From the NCBI GenBank assembly GCA_015057625.1, contig SVDZ01000002.1, positions 252,865 through 316,864 on the forward strand: a stretch of DNA of 64,000 nucleotides, written 5' to 3'. Positions 26,078 to 36,317 of this stretch are shown here, one piece after another. Position 1 is the first letter of the stretch. Each line of letters begins with the position of its first letter. The translations under genes and the position numbers were made by a program. The notes below the pieces were generated by a model. It made no database searches, was not told the origin of the DNA, and worked only from the letters and a program-made list of their open reading frames with translations. The stretch is from Lachnospiraceae bacterium. Lineage in GTDB: Bacteria; Bacillota; Clostridia; Lachnospirales; Lachnospiraceae.

Positions 26078-27523
26078 ATGGATAAATATTTAAATGAAAT
26101 AAAAGTTGATGAAAATATGGAATTTGAAAATGAGACAAAGAGACAGTATTATTATATGAATCTCTGTAAGGCATATGTTCACAATCAGGAACAAAAACTT
26201 GGAAGAAAACTTACAGCATGTATTAATACATTCGGCTGTCAGATGAATTTTCATGATTCAGAAAAACTTCTTGGAATCCTCAAAGAGATAGGTTATGAGG
26301 AGACAGAAAGTGAAAAGGCAGATTTGGTAGTATATAATACCTGTACAGTCAGAGAAAATGCAAATCTTAAAATATATGGACGTCTCGGATATCTTTCAAA
26401 TCTGAAAAAGAAAAATCCTGATATGAAAATTGCTCTTTGTGGCTGCATGATGCAGGAAAAGCATGTGGTAGATAAAATTAAAAAGAGTTACAGATTTGTA
26501 GATATTATTTTTGGAACACACAATATTTTCAAGTTTGCTGAGATTTTGTTTCACTCTTTCGGTGAAAAGAAAATGATCACTGATGTTTGGGAAGGAACTA
26601 CGGAGGTTGTAGAAAATCTTCCAAGTGTCAGAAAATACAAGTTTAAATCAGGTGTAAATATTATGTATGGCTGCAATAATTTCTGCAGTTATTGTATTGT
26701 TCCTTATGTAAGAGGACGAGAGAGAAGCAGAGAACCTGAGGATATTATCAAGGAAATAGAAGAACTTGTAGCTGACGGAGTGGTTGAGATTATGCTTCTT
26801 GGTCAGAATGTAAATTCTTACGGAAAAGGGCTTAAAAATGAAATCTCTTTTGCAGAACTGCTCAGAAGAGTTGAGAAGATTGAAGGCCTTGAGAGAATCA
26901 GATTTATGACTTCACATCCAAAGGATTTGTCTGATGAACTTATTGATGTGATGGCTGAGTCAAAGAAAATCTGTAATCAGATGCATCTTCCGGTTCAAAG
27001 TGGAAGTTCAAGACTTCTTAAAATTATGAACAGACATTATACGAAAGAAGCGTATCTTGAGATTGTAAAGAAACTAAAAGATAAGATTCCTGATATCTCT
27101 ATTACCACAGATATTATTGTGGGATTCCCGGGAGAGACAGAGGAAGACTTTGAGGAAACTATTGATATCGTAAAGCAGGTTGAATACGACAGTGCATTTA
27201 CATTTATTTATTCGAAGAGATCAGGAACTCCTGCGGCTACAATGGAGAATCAGGTGCCTGAAGATGTTATAAAAGAGAGATTTGACAGATTGCTCAAAGT
27301 AATCAATGAAATATCATCTAAGAATACCGACAAGTATACAGGACAGACGATGGAAGTTCTTGTAGAGGAAGAAAATACACATGAAGAGGGGCTTGTTACA
27401 GGTAGACTTACAAACAATATTCTTGTGCATTTTAAGGGCGAAAAAGAACTTATAGGTAAAATAGTCAAAGTTCATCTCGACGAAGCAAAAGGCTTTTATT
27501 ATTTAGGAACTTTGGTTGATTAA
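26078..27523 (+). CDS. miaB: tRNA-2-methylthio-N6-dimethylallyladenosine synthase MiaB
   Basis: Radical SAM methylthiotransferase that adds the 2-methylthio group to i6A37 of tRNA. The N-terminal domain supplies Cys54, Cys89 and Cys123 for one 4Fe-4S cluster. The radical SAM motif CNNFCSYC supplies Cys199, Cys203 and Cys206 for the other. A C-terminal TRAM domain begins near TGQTMEVLVEE. 481 residues. The TTG at 26066 is in frame but the ATG at 26078 has GGAG six bases upstream. miaA, which makes the i6A substrate, is three genes downstream. Confidence 0.97.
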   Translation: MDKYLNEIKVDENMEFENETKRQYYYMNLCKAYVHNQEQKLGRKLTACINTFGCQMNFHDSEKLLGILKEIGYEETESEKADLVVYNTCTVRENANLKIYGRLGYLSNLKKKNPDMKIALCGCMMQEKHVVDKIKKSYRFVDIIFGTHNIFKFAEILFHSFGEKKMITDVWEGTTEVVENLPSVRKYKFKSGVNIMYGCNNFCSYCIVPYVRGRERSREPEDIIKEIEELVADGVVEIMLLGQNVNSYGKGLKNEISFAELLRRVEKIEGLERIRFMTSHPKDLSDELIDVMAESKKICNQMHLPVQSGSSRLLKIMNRHYTKEAYLEIVKKLKDKIPDISITTDIIVGFPGETEEDFEETIDIVKQVEYDSAFTFIYSKRSGTPAATMENQVPEDVIKERFDRLLKVINEISSKNTDKYTGQTMEVLVEEENTHEEGLVTGRLTNNILVHFKGEKELIGKIVKVHLDEAKGFYYLGTLVD

Positions 27524-27538
27524 TCAGGAGGCAACAAA

Positions 27539-30181
27539 ATGGCATTGACACCAATGATGCAAAAGTACATGGAGACAAAAGAACAGTATAAAGATTGCAT
27601 TATTTTTTATAGATTAGGCGATTTTTATGAGATGTTCTTTGAGGATGCATTGATAGCATCAAAAGTTCTTGAAATCACATTGACAGGAAAATCGTGTGGT
27701 CTTGAAGAGCGTGCTCCAATGTGTGGTGTTCCGCATCATGCAGTTGACATGTATTTGAATAAACTGGTAAAGAACGGATATAAGGTAGCGATTGTAGAAC
27801 AGGTGGAGGATCCGGCTCTGGCAAAAGGCTTAGTTAAAAGAGAGGTTACAAGAATTGTAACGCCGGGAACTAACCTGGATACATCTTCTATTGATGAGAC
27901 TAAAAATAATTATCTTATGTGTATAGTGGCATTGAGTGATGCTTTTGGTATTTCCATAGTTGACATCACTACAGGTGATTATTATGTGACTGAAGTTGAT
28001 AGTCAAAGAACTATGTTGGATGAAATCAATAAATTCATGCCAAGTGAGATTATTTGTAATGATTCATTTATGTTGTGCGGTGTAGATGTCGACGATTTAA
28101 AGGGAAGACTTGGAATAACTGTATTTAATTTGGAATCGTGGTATTTTGATGATGATGACTGCAGACTTGCCCTCAAAAAGCATTTTGGAGTAGCTGATTT
28201 ATCCGGTCTTGGTATAGGGGATTATCAGTGTGGAGTAGTAGCTGCGGGAGCTCTTATGAGATATCTTATTGAGACTCAGAAGAATTCCCTTTCGCATCTG
28301 ACTTCTATAGTTCCATATTCAACTGAAAAATATATGATTCTTGATACTTCAACAAGAAGAAACTTAGAACTATGTGAGACTCTTAGAGAAAAACAAAAAA
28401 GAGGCTCACTTCTTTGGGTTTTGGACAAAACAAAGACTGCAATGGGAGCTAGAATGCTTAGAACTTACATTGAGCAGCCTCTAATTGAAAAAAATGAGAT
28501 AGTAAAAAGACAGAACGCTATTGAACAACTCAACAAAAATATGATAGGAAGAGATGAAATAAGGGAATATCTCTCTTCCATCTATGATCTTGAGCGACTT
28601 ATAAGTAAAATTGCCTATAGATCTGCAGGACCTAGAGATTTGATATCATTCAAAAATTCTCTTATGATGCTTCCTCACATAAAGGCAGCTCTTGATGATT
28701 ATAAATGTGAACTTATTGATGAGTTAAAAGAAAAGCTTGATACATTGGAGGATATTGCCGGTCTTATTGATGATGCAATTAATGAGGAACCGCCTCTTAC
28801 AATAAAAGAGGGGGGCATTATTAAGGAACACTATAATGAAGAGGTGGATAGACTTCGTGCAGCAAAGACAGAGGGTAAAACATGGCTTGCAGAGCTTGAA
28901 AGCGAAGAGCGCGAAAAGACAGGAATTAAGAATCTTAAAGTTAAGTACAATAAAGTATTCGGTTATTATCTGGAAGTGACCAACTCTTACAAGGAACTGG
29001 TTCCGGAATATTACGTGAGAAAACAAACTCTCGCAAATGCAGAGAGATATACGACTCCTAAACTTAAAGAACTCGAGGACGTTATTCTCGGAGCAGAAGA
29101 TAAACTATTTGCCCTTGAATACAACATTTTTACTGACATTAGAGAAAAGATATCCGATGAGGTATCCAGAATTCAGATAACTGCAAAGACAATTGCAAAT
29201 ATTGACGTGTTTGCGTCTCTTGCGTATGTTGCTGAGAGAAATAAATACGTTAAGCCAAAGATTAACGAAAAAGGAATTGTGGATATCAGAGATGGAAGGC
29301 ATCCGGTAGTAGAAAAGATGATGTCTGATAATATGTTCATTACAAATGATACATATTTAGATAATATGAATGACAGACTTTCTATTATTACAGGACCGAA
29401 TATGGCAGGAAAGTCTACGTATATGAGACAGACAGCTCTTATAGTGCTTATGGCACAAATCGGTTCCTTTGTGCCTGCAAGTTCAGCAAATATTGGAATT
29501 TGCGATAAGATATTTACACGAGTTGGAGCATCTGACGATCTTGCCAGCGGACAGAGTACATTTATGGTTGAGATGACTGAGGTGGCAAATATTCTCAGAA
29601 ACGCAACCAAGAACAGTCTCTTAATATTAGATGAAATCGGTAGAGGAACCAGTACTTTCGATGGATTGAGTATTGCATGGGCGGTAGTTGAACATATCTG
29701 TGACAATAAGTTGCTTGGGGCAAAGACGTTGTTTGCTACACATTATCACGAACTTACTGAGCTTGAGGGAACACTTAAAGGTGTTAATAATTACTGTATC
29801 AGTGTTAAAGAGCAGGGTGATGATATTGTGTTCTTGAGAAAGATTGTTAAAGGCGGGGCTGATAAGAGCTACGGAATTCAGGTTGCAAAGCTTGCGGGCG
29901 TTCCGGATTCTGTCATAAATCGTGCGAAGCAGTTACTTGTTGAACTTAGCGATGCGGATATTACTGCAAAAGCAAAAGATATTGCTACAAATCTTACGCC
30001 TGCAAACAACTTGCTTAATGTAAATGAAAATGTTGATATGACACAGATGACATTTTTTGATACCGTCAGAGAGGATGATATTATCAAGGATTTGATGGAT
30101 ATGAATCTTGCAGAGATGACTCCTATCGACGCGTTGAATATGTTGTTTAAAATTCAGAATAAATTGAGGAACAGATGGTAA
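27539..30181 (+). CDS. mutS: DNA mismatch repair protein MutS
   Basis: Recognises mismatches and small loops. The N-terminal mismatch-binding Phe-x-Glu motif is YRLGDFYEMFFEDA (about residues 24-37). Walker A GPNMAGKST is at 619-627, and the Walker B/DEIGRGTSTFDG signature at about 698. 880 residues, standard for MutS1, with the C-terminal dimer region present. AGGAGGCAACAAA precedes the ATG. Forms a repair unit with mutL, three bases downstream. Confidence 0.98.
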   Translation: MALTPMMQKYMETKEQYKDCIIFYRLGDFYEMFFEDALIASKVLEITLTGKSCGLEERAPMCGVPHHAVDMYLNKLVKNGYKVAIVEQVEDPALAKGLVKREVTRIVTPGTNLDTSSIDETKNNYLMCIVALSDAFGISIVDITTGDYYVTEVDSQRTMLDEINKFMPSEIICNDSFMLCGVDVDDLKGRLGITVFNLESWYFDDDDCRLALKKHFGVADLSGLGIGDYQCGVVAAGALMRYLIETQKNSLSHLTSIVPYSTEKYMILDTSTRRNLELCETLREKQKRGSLLWVLDKTKTAMGARMLRTYIEQPLIEKNEIVKRQNAIEQLNKNMIGRDEIREYLSSIYDLERLISKIAYRSAGPRDLISFKNSLMMLPHIKAALDDYKCELIDELKEKLDTLEDIAGLIDDAINEEPPLTIKEGGIIKEHYNEEVDRLRAAKTEGKTWLAELESEEREKTGIKNLKVKYNKVFGYYLEVTNSYKELVPEYYVRKQTLANAERYTTPKLKELEDVILGAEDKLFALEYNIFTDIREKISDEVSRIQITAKTIANIDVFASLAYVAERNKYVKPKINEKGIVDIRDGRHPVVEKMMSDNMFITNDTYLDNMNDRLSIITGPNMAGKSTYMRQTALIVLMAQIGSFVPASSANIGICDKIFTRVGASDDLASGQSTFMVEMTEVANILRNATKNSLLILDEIGRGTSTFDGLSIAWAVVEHICDNKLLGAKTLFATHYHELTELEGTLKGVNNYCISVKEQGDDIVFLRKIVKGGADKSYGIQVAKLAGVPDSVINRAKQLLVELSDADITAKAKDIATNLTPANNLLNVNENVDMTQMTFFDTVREDDIIKDLMDMNLAEMTPIDALNMLFKIQNKLRNRW

Positions 30182-30184
30182 TAA

Positions 30185-32176
30185 ATGGGAAATATAAAAC
30201 TTCTTGATCAAAAAACTATAAACCAAATAGCAGCCGGAGAAGTAATTGACAGACCTGCATCGGTAGTGAAGGAATTAATGGAGAATGCAATTGATGCGGG
30301 AGCTTCTATGATTACTGTCGAGATTAAAGATGGTGGGACATCTCTCATCAGAATTACTGACAATGGCGGAGGAATTGCAAAAGAAGATATCAAGACTGCA
30401 TTTTTGCGCCATTCCACCAGCAAGATTAAGAGTGTTGAGGACTTGATTACAGTTTCATCCTTAGGTTTCCGAGGTGAGGCTCTTTCAAGTATCGCTGCTG
30501 TATGTCAGGTGGAACTTATCACAAAAGTGAAAGATTCCATAACGGCTTCAAGGTATATCATCGAGGGTGGAAGTGAAAAGAGTCTTGAAGAAATTGGAGC
30601 TCCGGACGGTACCACGTTTATTGTTAAAAACATATTCTACAACACACCGGCCAGAAGAAAGTTTCTTAAAAGCCCACAGACAGAGGCTGGATATATTTCA
30701 GATGTGGTTGAACATATAGCCATGTCCCATCCTGAAGTGGCTATTAGCTTTATCTCGAACAATAAGGAGCGGATACATACTCAGGGAAATGAAAACCTGA
30801 GAGATGTAATATATTCTGTTTATGGAAAAGAAACTGCTAAAAATCTTCTGGAAATAGGTAATACAAACGATGAATATGAGATTACAGGATATCTTGGAAA
30901 ACCTATAATCAACAGAGGTAATCGAAACGGAGAAAATTACTTCATTAACGGAAGATACATCAAGAGTAATATTGTGTCAAAGGCAATAGAGGAAGCTTAT
31001 AAGCCTTATGTGATGCAACATAAATATCCTTTCGTTGTTCTTCATTTTAAAATTGACAGTAGCATGTTGGATGTTAATGTGCATCCGTCAAAAATGCAAC
31101 TTAGATTTAAAGACGGTGACAAGGTTTATGAGTTTATAAGGGATTCTGTTTCAAATACACTGAGAAGGATTTCTATGATTCCTAATGTGGAAATTGATGA
31201 GAGGACAAAGGAAGAAAAATCATCTAATAAATCTGTTAATATAAAACCGGCACAGCCTTTTGAACAAAAGAGAATAGAAATAGAAAAGAGAGTGAGTACA
31301 CCTCCGTTAACTGTTTCAACTCCGGCAAAAGTTATTTTGAATGTTGAAAAGAAGCCTGAACCGGCAGCAAATAACATTAATGTTATCAAACCAAATAATG
31401 TGGAAATTCACAGACAAAATGTGGAAAATAATGTGGATAACACAGAAAATGGTTTACATAAAAATACACACAAAAGTGGATACAATACAGAAACGGAAAA
31501 ACCGGTTGACATAATTAATGAAGAATCCATATATAATATCAACAATAAAGCAGAAAATATGAGTTTCTTCGACGAAGATTTTCTTAGCGAAAAAGCAAGG
31601 CCTAAACATAAAATTATCGGACAGGTTTTTGATACTTACTGGATAGTTGAGTACGACGGCAAGATGTATATTATTGATCAACATGCAGCTCATGAGAAGG
31701 TTATGTACGAGATGCTGATGGAGAGATTTAGAAAAAAGGAGCGAGCATCCCAAAATCTCAATCCACCGATTATTGTATCTTTATCAATGAATGAAGAGGC
31801 AATGCTCAATCATTATATTGATATGTTCTATGAATTTGGATTTGAGATTGAACCATTTGGTGGCAGGGAATACGCTATCAGAGCAGTTCCTCTTGATCTC
31901 TACACATTAAATGAGAGAGAGTTATTTATTGATATGCTTGATAATCTTTCTCTTGAAAACAACAAAGTTTCTTCTGAATTGCTGTCAGACAGAATTGCCA
32001 CTATGTCATGTAAAGCAGCGGTTAAAGGGAATAATACTTTGTCCTATGCTGAGGCAGATGAACTGATAGATAAATTACTGTCTTTGGATAATCCTTATAA
32101 TTGTCCTCACGGCAGACCTACTATTATTTCAATGTCAAAGTATGAACTTGAAAAGAAATTTAAACGTATAATATAG
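30185..32176 (+). CDS. mutL: DNA mismatch repair protein MutL, endonuclease type
   Basis: GHKL ATPase that relays MutS recognition. N-terminal motifs ENAIDAGA, TDNGGGI and GFRGEALSS are present, followed by a variable Asn-rich linker (about 340-455). The C-terminal domain carries DQHAAHEKVMYE (from residue 498), which fits the DQHA(x)2E(x)4E metal site of nicking MutL proteins, and CPHGRP near the end. So mismatch repair here is likely methyl-independent with MutL as the nickase. 663 residues. Confidence 0.97.
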   Translation: MGNIKLLDQKTINQIAAGEVIDRPASVVKELMENAIDAGASMITVEIKDGGTSLIRITDNGGGIAKEDIKTAFLRHSTSKIKSVEDLITVSSLGFRGEALSSIAAVCQVELITKVKDSITASRYIIEGGSEKSLEEIGAPDGTTFIVKNIFYNTPARRKFLKSPQTEAGYISDVVEHIAMSHPEVAISFISNNKERIHTQGNENLRDVIYSVYGKETAKNLLEIGNTNDEYEITGYLGKPIINRGNRNGENYFINGRYIKSNIVSKAIEEAYKPYVMQHKYPFVVLHFKIDSSMLDVNVHPSKMQLRFKDGDKVYEFIRDSVSNTLRRISMIPNVEIDERTKEEKSSNKSVNIKPAQPFEQKRIEIEKRVSTPPLTVSTPAKVILNVEKKPEPAANNINVIKPNNVEIHRQNVENNVDNTENGLHKNTHKSGYNTETEKPVDIINEESIYNINNKAENMSFFDEDFLSEKARPKHKIIGQVFDTYWIVEYDGKMYIIDQHAAHEKVMYEMLMERFRKKERASQNLNPPIIVSLSMNEEAMLNHYIDMFYEFGFEIEPFGGREYAIRAVPLDLYTLNERELFIDMLDNLSLENNKVSSELLSDRIATMSCKAAVKGNNTLSYAEADELIDKLLSLDNPYNCPHGRPTIISMSKYELEKKFKRII

Positions 32177-32185
32177 GAGTTACAG

Positions 32186-33127
32186 GTGAAACCATTAGTT
32201 ATACTTACCGGACCTACTGCGGTAGGAAAAACTGCTATGTCAGTAGAACTTGCAAAACGTATAAACGGAGAAATAATAAGTGCTGATTCCATTCAGGTAT
32301 ACAAATATCTGGATATTGGATCTGCCAAGGTGACTCAAGAGGAGATGGATGGAGTTAAACATTATCTCATTGATGAGCTTGAGCCGGATGAAAATTTTGA
32401 TATTACGGTATTTAAAGATAAGGCAGTTAAGTATATTGAAGAGATTTACAGTAAAGGTAAAGTTCCGATTATTGCAGGCGGGACCGGTTTTTATATTCAG
32501 TCGGTACTGTTTGATATTCAGTTTGAGGATGCAGATGCCGATGCTGAATACAGAAAGGAATTGGAAGAGACTGTAAAGACTAAAGGTCCGGAATATATTC
32601 ATAATATATTAAGAAATATCGATCCAAAATCTGCTGAAATTATTCATTATAATAATGTGAAGCGTGTCATTAGAGCTTTGGAATATTATAAAAAGACAGG
32701 AAAACCTATATCTGAACACAATGAAGTACAGAGGCAGAATGAGTCTCCTTACAATTTTGTTTATTTTGTTCTCAATGATGATAGAGAGTTATTATATGAA
32801 AGAATAAATAAAAGAGTAGATATTATGGTAGAAGATGGACTGTTTGAGGAAGTTGAGGGATTGATTAAAAAAGGATATAGCAGAGAACTTAACTCGATGC
32901 AGGGAATCGGTTACAGAGAAGTGTTTGATTTTTTTGATGGAAATCTCACTAAAGAAGAGACTATTGAAAAGATAAAACTTAACACAAGACATTTTGCAAA
33001 AAGACAGTTGACCTGGTTTAAGAGAGAAAAGAGTGTTACCATGGTTGATCTGAATGATTTTGACCATGACAAAGAAAAGGTGCTGTCTTATATGACAGAT
33101 TTATTAAAAAATAAGAATATTATTTAG
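32186..33127 (+). CDS. miaA: tRNA dimethylallyltransferase MiaA
   Basis: Transfers a dimethylallyl group to A37 of tRNAs reading UNN codons. Walker A GPTAVGKT (residues 9-16), the DSIQVYK substrate loop (about 35-41) and AGGTGFYIQ (about 97-105) are seen. The start is GTG with AGGAG six bases upstream. 313 residues. It ends the miaB-mutS-mutL-miaA run; no hfq follows. Confidence 0.96.
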   Translation: MKPLVILTGPTAVGKTAMSVELAKRINGEIISADSIQVYKYLDIGSAKVTQEEMDGVKHYLIDELEPDENFDITVFKDKAVKYIEEIYSKGKVPIIAGGTGFYIQSVLFDIQFEDADADAEYRKELEETVKTKGPEYIHNILRNIDPKSAEIIHYNNVKRVIRALEYYKKTGKPISEHNEVQRQNESPYNFVYFVLNDDRELLYERINKRVDIMVEDGLFEEVEGLIKKGYSRELNSMQGIGYREVFDFFDGNLTKEETIEKIKLNTRHFAKRQLTWFKREKSVTMVDLNDFDHDKEKVLSYMTDLLKNKNII

Positions 33128-33140
33128 CAGGAGAACAGTA

Positions 33141-34406
33141 ATGTTTAAGGAATTAGGTATTGATAATAAAGTTTTGGATTTTTCCAACGATATCCTTAAT
33201 GGCTTAAAGGAAAGATTTGAAAAAATAGATGAAGTCGCTGAGTATAATCAAATGAAAGTGCTTGCAGCAATGCAAAAACACAGAGTTTCAGAAGCACATT
33301 TTCATGCATCCACAGGTTATGGATATAATGATATAGGAAGAGATACTCTCGAGGATGTGTATGCAAGCGTTTTCCATACTGAAGCGGCATTGGTTAGACC
33401 GCAGATAACATGTGGAACGCATGCATTAAGCACAGCGCTTAGTGGCAATTTAAGACCTGGAGATAAGATGCTTTATATTTCCGGAAAACCATATGACACA
33501 CTTGAGGAAGTTATAGGTATAAGAGAGTCCAAAGGATCTCTTGCAGAATATGGAGTGACTTATGGACAGGTTGATTTGCTTCCGGACGGAGATTTTGATA
33601 TTGAAGGCATTAAGAAAGCTATTACAGATGACGTTAAACTTGTGGGAATTCAGAGATCCAAAGGATATGCCACAAGACCTACATTGTCTGTAGCTAAAAT
33701 TAAAGAAGCAATTGATGCGGTTAAAAGTGTCAGAAAAGATGTAATAGTAATGGTTGATAACTGTTACGGAGAGTTTGTAGAAAAAATAGAACCGTCTGAC
33801 GTTGGAGCTGATATGGTTGTGGGGTCGCTCATTAAAAATCCGGGAGGCGGGCTTGCCCCTATTGGCGGATATATAGCAGGTACAAAAGAATGCGTGGAAA
33901 ATGCAGCATTCAGACTTACTACTCCTGGACTTGGCAAAGAAGTTGGAGCCAGCCTTGGCGTAATTTCTTCCTTCTATCAGGGACTTTTCCTCGCACCGAT
34001 TGTAACGGCAGGAGCTTTAAAGGGAGCCATTTTTGCCGCAAACATTTTTGAAAAGCTTGGATTTAAGGTGGTCCCTAACAGTACTGAAAGCAGACATGAC
34101 ATTATTCAGGCGATTGAATTTGGAATGCCGGAGGGAGTTATTTCTTTCTGTAAAGGAATTCAGGCTGCAGCACCGGTAGACAGCTATGTTAATCCTGAAC
34201 CGTGGGATATGCCCGGGTATGATTCGCCGGTAATTATGGCGGCCGGAGCTTTCGTTTCAGGATCTTCCATTGAACTTAGTGCTGATGGACCGATAAAACC
34301 GCCATATGCTGTGTATTTCCAGGGAGGACTTACATGGGCGCATGCAAAATTTGGTATTATGAGAGCGTTACAGCAGCTTTGCAATGATGGTGTTGTTGAA
34401 TTATAA
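33141..34406 (+). CDS. Methionine gamma-lyase-like PLP enzyme (YnbB / aluminium resistance family)
   Basis: 421-residue COG4100 protein. The fold-type I PLP site is visible around MVVGSLIKNPGGGLAPIGGY (about 226-245), whose Lys is the likely Schiff-base residue, and VDNCYGEF (about 205-212) supplies the conserved Asp. Bacillus YnbB, downstream of miaA/hfq, is the same family, so the order is conserved. Despite names such as aluminium resistance protein, the substrate is not established. Confidence 0.9.
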   Translation: MFKELGIDNKVLDFSNDILNGLKERFEKIDEVAEYNQMKVLAAMQKHRVSEAHFHASTGYGYNDIGRDTLEDVYASVFHTEAALVRPQITCGTHALSTALSGNLRPGDKMLYISGKPYDTLEEVIGIRESKGSLAEYGVTYGQVDLLPDGDFDIEGIKKAITDDVKLVGIQRSKGYATRPTLSVAKIKEAIDAVKSVRKDVIVMVDNCYGEFVEKIEPSDVGADMVVGSLIKNPGGGLAPIGGYIAGTKECVENAAFRLTTPGLGKEVGASLGVISSFYQGLFLAPIVTAGALKGAIFAANIFEKLGFKVVPNSTESRHDIIQAIEFGMPEGVISFCKGIQAAAPVDSYVNPEPWDMPGYDSPVIMAAGAFVSGSSIELSADGPIKPPYAVYFQGGLTWAHAKFGIMRALQQLCNDGVVEL

Positions 34407-34464
34407 GACTATTTGTCATCTACAGTTTTTTTAATACACTAAACTATACTTTATAAAAGTATTG

Positions 34465-34473
34465 TGATACAAT
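34465..34473 (+). promoter_or_regulatory. Extended -10 promoter upstream of radC
   Basis: TGATACAAT at 34465-34473 (TGn plus TACAAT), with only a poor -35 (TATACT at 34445). It opens a gap of 120 bases after the PLP enzyme gene and probably starts the radC-mre-min transcript. Confidence 0.45.
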
Positions 34474-34526
34474 CCTTAAGGAAAAAAGTCTTGCATTTTG
34501 CTTGGAGAGAGCGGATGGGAGGCTAA

Positions 34527-35237
34527 ATGAATAATAATTTACTGATGAGAGATTTGCCTGAAAAACTCAGACCATATGAAAAATGTTTGCGTTATGGAGC
34601 AGACAGTTTATCAAATGAGGAATTACTGGCAACAATAATAAAGACAGGGACTAATGGAGAAAGCTCTATTGAGGTTGCAAGAAGAATTTTGAAACTGAAC
34701 AATGGAGATGGAAGCTTGATTTCCATTATGCATTTGTCTATTGAGGAGCTGATGACCGTTAAGGGCATTGGAAAGGTAAAAGCGATACAACTAAAGTGTG
34801 TAGCAGAACTATCAAAAAGAATTGCCCGCAGTAATGCCAAGGAACAATTGAATTTTTCCAAACCAAGCACTATAGCAGAGTATTATATGGAAGAAATGAG
34901 ACATTTAGAGGTCGAGCATCTTTATGTTGTGTTTCTTGACACAAAGTGCAGAAAACTTGCCGATAAGGTAATGTTTATGGGAACTGTGAACAGTTCAGTC
35001 ATCTCTCCCAGAGAAATACTTATTGAAGCATTGAGAGTAAATGCAGTAAATATCATAATGCTTCACAATCATCCAAGTGGAGATCCGACGCCCAGCAAGG
35101 GTGATATCGCATCCACTAAAAGAATTGCAGAAGCATGTAAGATAGTGGGGGTCAGGCTGATTGATCACATTATTATCGGTGACAGAACTTATGTCAGTTT
35201 GAATGAAAACGGAACAATAAGAAGGGAGCATTTTTAA
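34527..35237 (+). CDS. radC: RadC family JAMM-type protein
   Basis: 236 residues: a helix-hairpin-helix-like region (VKGIGKVKAIQLK, about 72-84) and the C-terminal JAMM metalloprotease-like motif HNHPSGDPTPSKGD (about 177-190), with the upstream Glu in the LIEALR segment. The name comes from an old radiation phenotype that was later reassigned; the real function is unknown. In Bacillus it also lies directly upstream of mreB. Start ATG with GGGAGG six bases upstream. Confidence 0.95.
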   Translation: MNNNLLMRDLPEKLRPYEKCLRYGADSLSNEELLATIIKTGTNGESSIEVARRILKLNNGDGSLISIMHLSIEELMTVKGIGKVKAIQLKCVAELSKRIARSNAKEQLNFSKPSTIAEYYMEEMRHLEVEHLYVVFLDTKCRKLADKVMFMGTVNSSVISPREILIEALRVNAVNIIMLHNHPSGDPTPSKGDIASTKRIAEACKIVGVRLIDHIIIGDRTYVSLNENGTIRREHF

Positions 35238-36263
35238 ATGCAGTTAATTTACGGAGTCGACATGGGGACGAGCAATATAAAATTGTATAACGGCTCAACC
35301 AAAGAAATATTAAATGAAAAAAATGTAATAGCAATTAAGAATAAAAAAGAAGTGTTGGCGGCAGGAGATGAAGCGTTTGAGATGTTTCAGAAGGCACCGG
35401 ATAATATCAAAGTATCCTTCCCTGTAAAGGATGGTGTAATTGCCGATCTCAAAAATATGGAATCGCTTTTTGAAAGATTCTTTGTTAAATGTAATAAATT
35501 GAGAACTGTAAGGGCTGGAAGGTTTATTATTGCAGTACCGACAGATATCACAGAGGTTGAAAAAAGAGCGTTCTATGATGTTATTGACGAATCAAATGTT
35601 AAGGTTAAAGAAATCCGTGTTGTTGAAAAGCCAATTGCAGATGCAATCGGTATTGGAATTGACATGGAAAGTGAAAAAGGAAACATGATAGTCAATATTG
35701 GCGCTGATACTACTGAAATTTCAGTTATATCAGGCGGAGGTATTGTTATCAGCCGAATAGTTAAAACAGGCGGAAACAAACTGGATGAGACTATCGTTAA
35801 TATAGTTAAAAAGAAATACAATATCCTCATTGGTCTCAAAACTGCAGAGCAGATTAAATTTGCTCTGGCAGATGCTATGTATGATGAAGATGCAAATGTT
35901 GAGGATGTATGCAATGTTTTTGGAAGAAATGTTATCACAGGACTTCCATCAGAAAGACCGGTTGCTTCTGACTTGATATACGAGGCAATTAAGGAGTTCC
36001 TTGTTTCCATTGTAGAGGCAATCAAATCGTTGTTGGAGAGAACACCGCCGGAACTTACTTCTGATATTCAGAATACAGGAATCTATTTGACCGGAGGGTC
36101 TACCTGTATTAAAAATATAGAGCAGCTTATTGCAAATGAAACCGGACTTAAAGTTAACACTGTACGAACTCCGGGTGAATCGGTAATAAGAGGAATTGCC
36201 AAAATTATTTCTGATCCACAGTATAAAAAACACGTTTATATACCAAGAGATAATAAAATGTAA
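35238..36263 (+). CDS. mreB: Rod-shape protein MreB-like actin
   Basis: 341-residue bacterial actin homologue; phosphate loop DMGTSNIKLY (about 8-17), KDGVIADL (about 64-71), VVEKPIADAIGIG (about 129-141), NIGADTTEIS (about 153-162) and LTGGST near the end. It guides the elongation machinery. The sequence is more diverged than usual (DMGTSNIK where DLGTANT is common, PVKDGVIAD where PLKDGVIAD is common), so a specialised paralogue such as Mbl cannot be excluded, but it heads the mreC-mreD-PBP2-rodA cluster. Begins immediately after the radC stop. Confidence 0.88.
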   Translation: MQLIYGVDMGTSNIKLYNGSTKEILNEKNVIAIKNKKEVLAAGDEAFEMFQKAPDNIKVSFPVKDGVIADLKNMESLFERFFVKCNKLRTVRAGRFIIAVPTDITEVEKRAFYDVIDESNVKVKEIRVVEKPIADAIGIGIDMESEKGNMIVNIGADTTEISVISGGGIVISRIVKTGGNKLDETIVNIVKKKYNILIGLKTAEQIKFALADAMYDEDANVEDVCNVFGRNVITGLPSERPVASDLIYEAIKEFLVSIVEAIKSLLERTPPELTSDIQNTGIYLTGGSTCIKNIEQLIANETGLKVNTVRTPGESVIRGIAKIISDPQYKKHVYIPRDNKM

Positions 36264-36317
36264 GAGCGCAGAGGCGTTTTCGAAAAGTATTTAGTTTATT
36301 TAGAGAAGGATAGATAG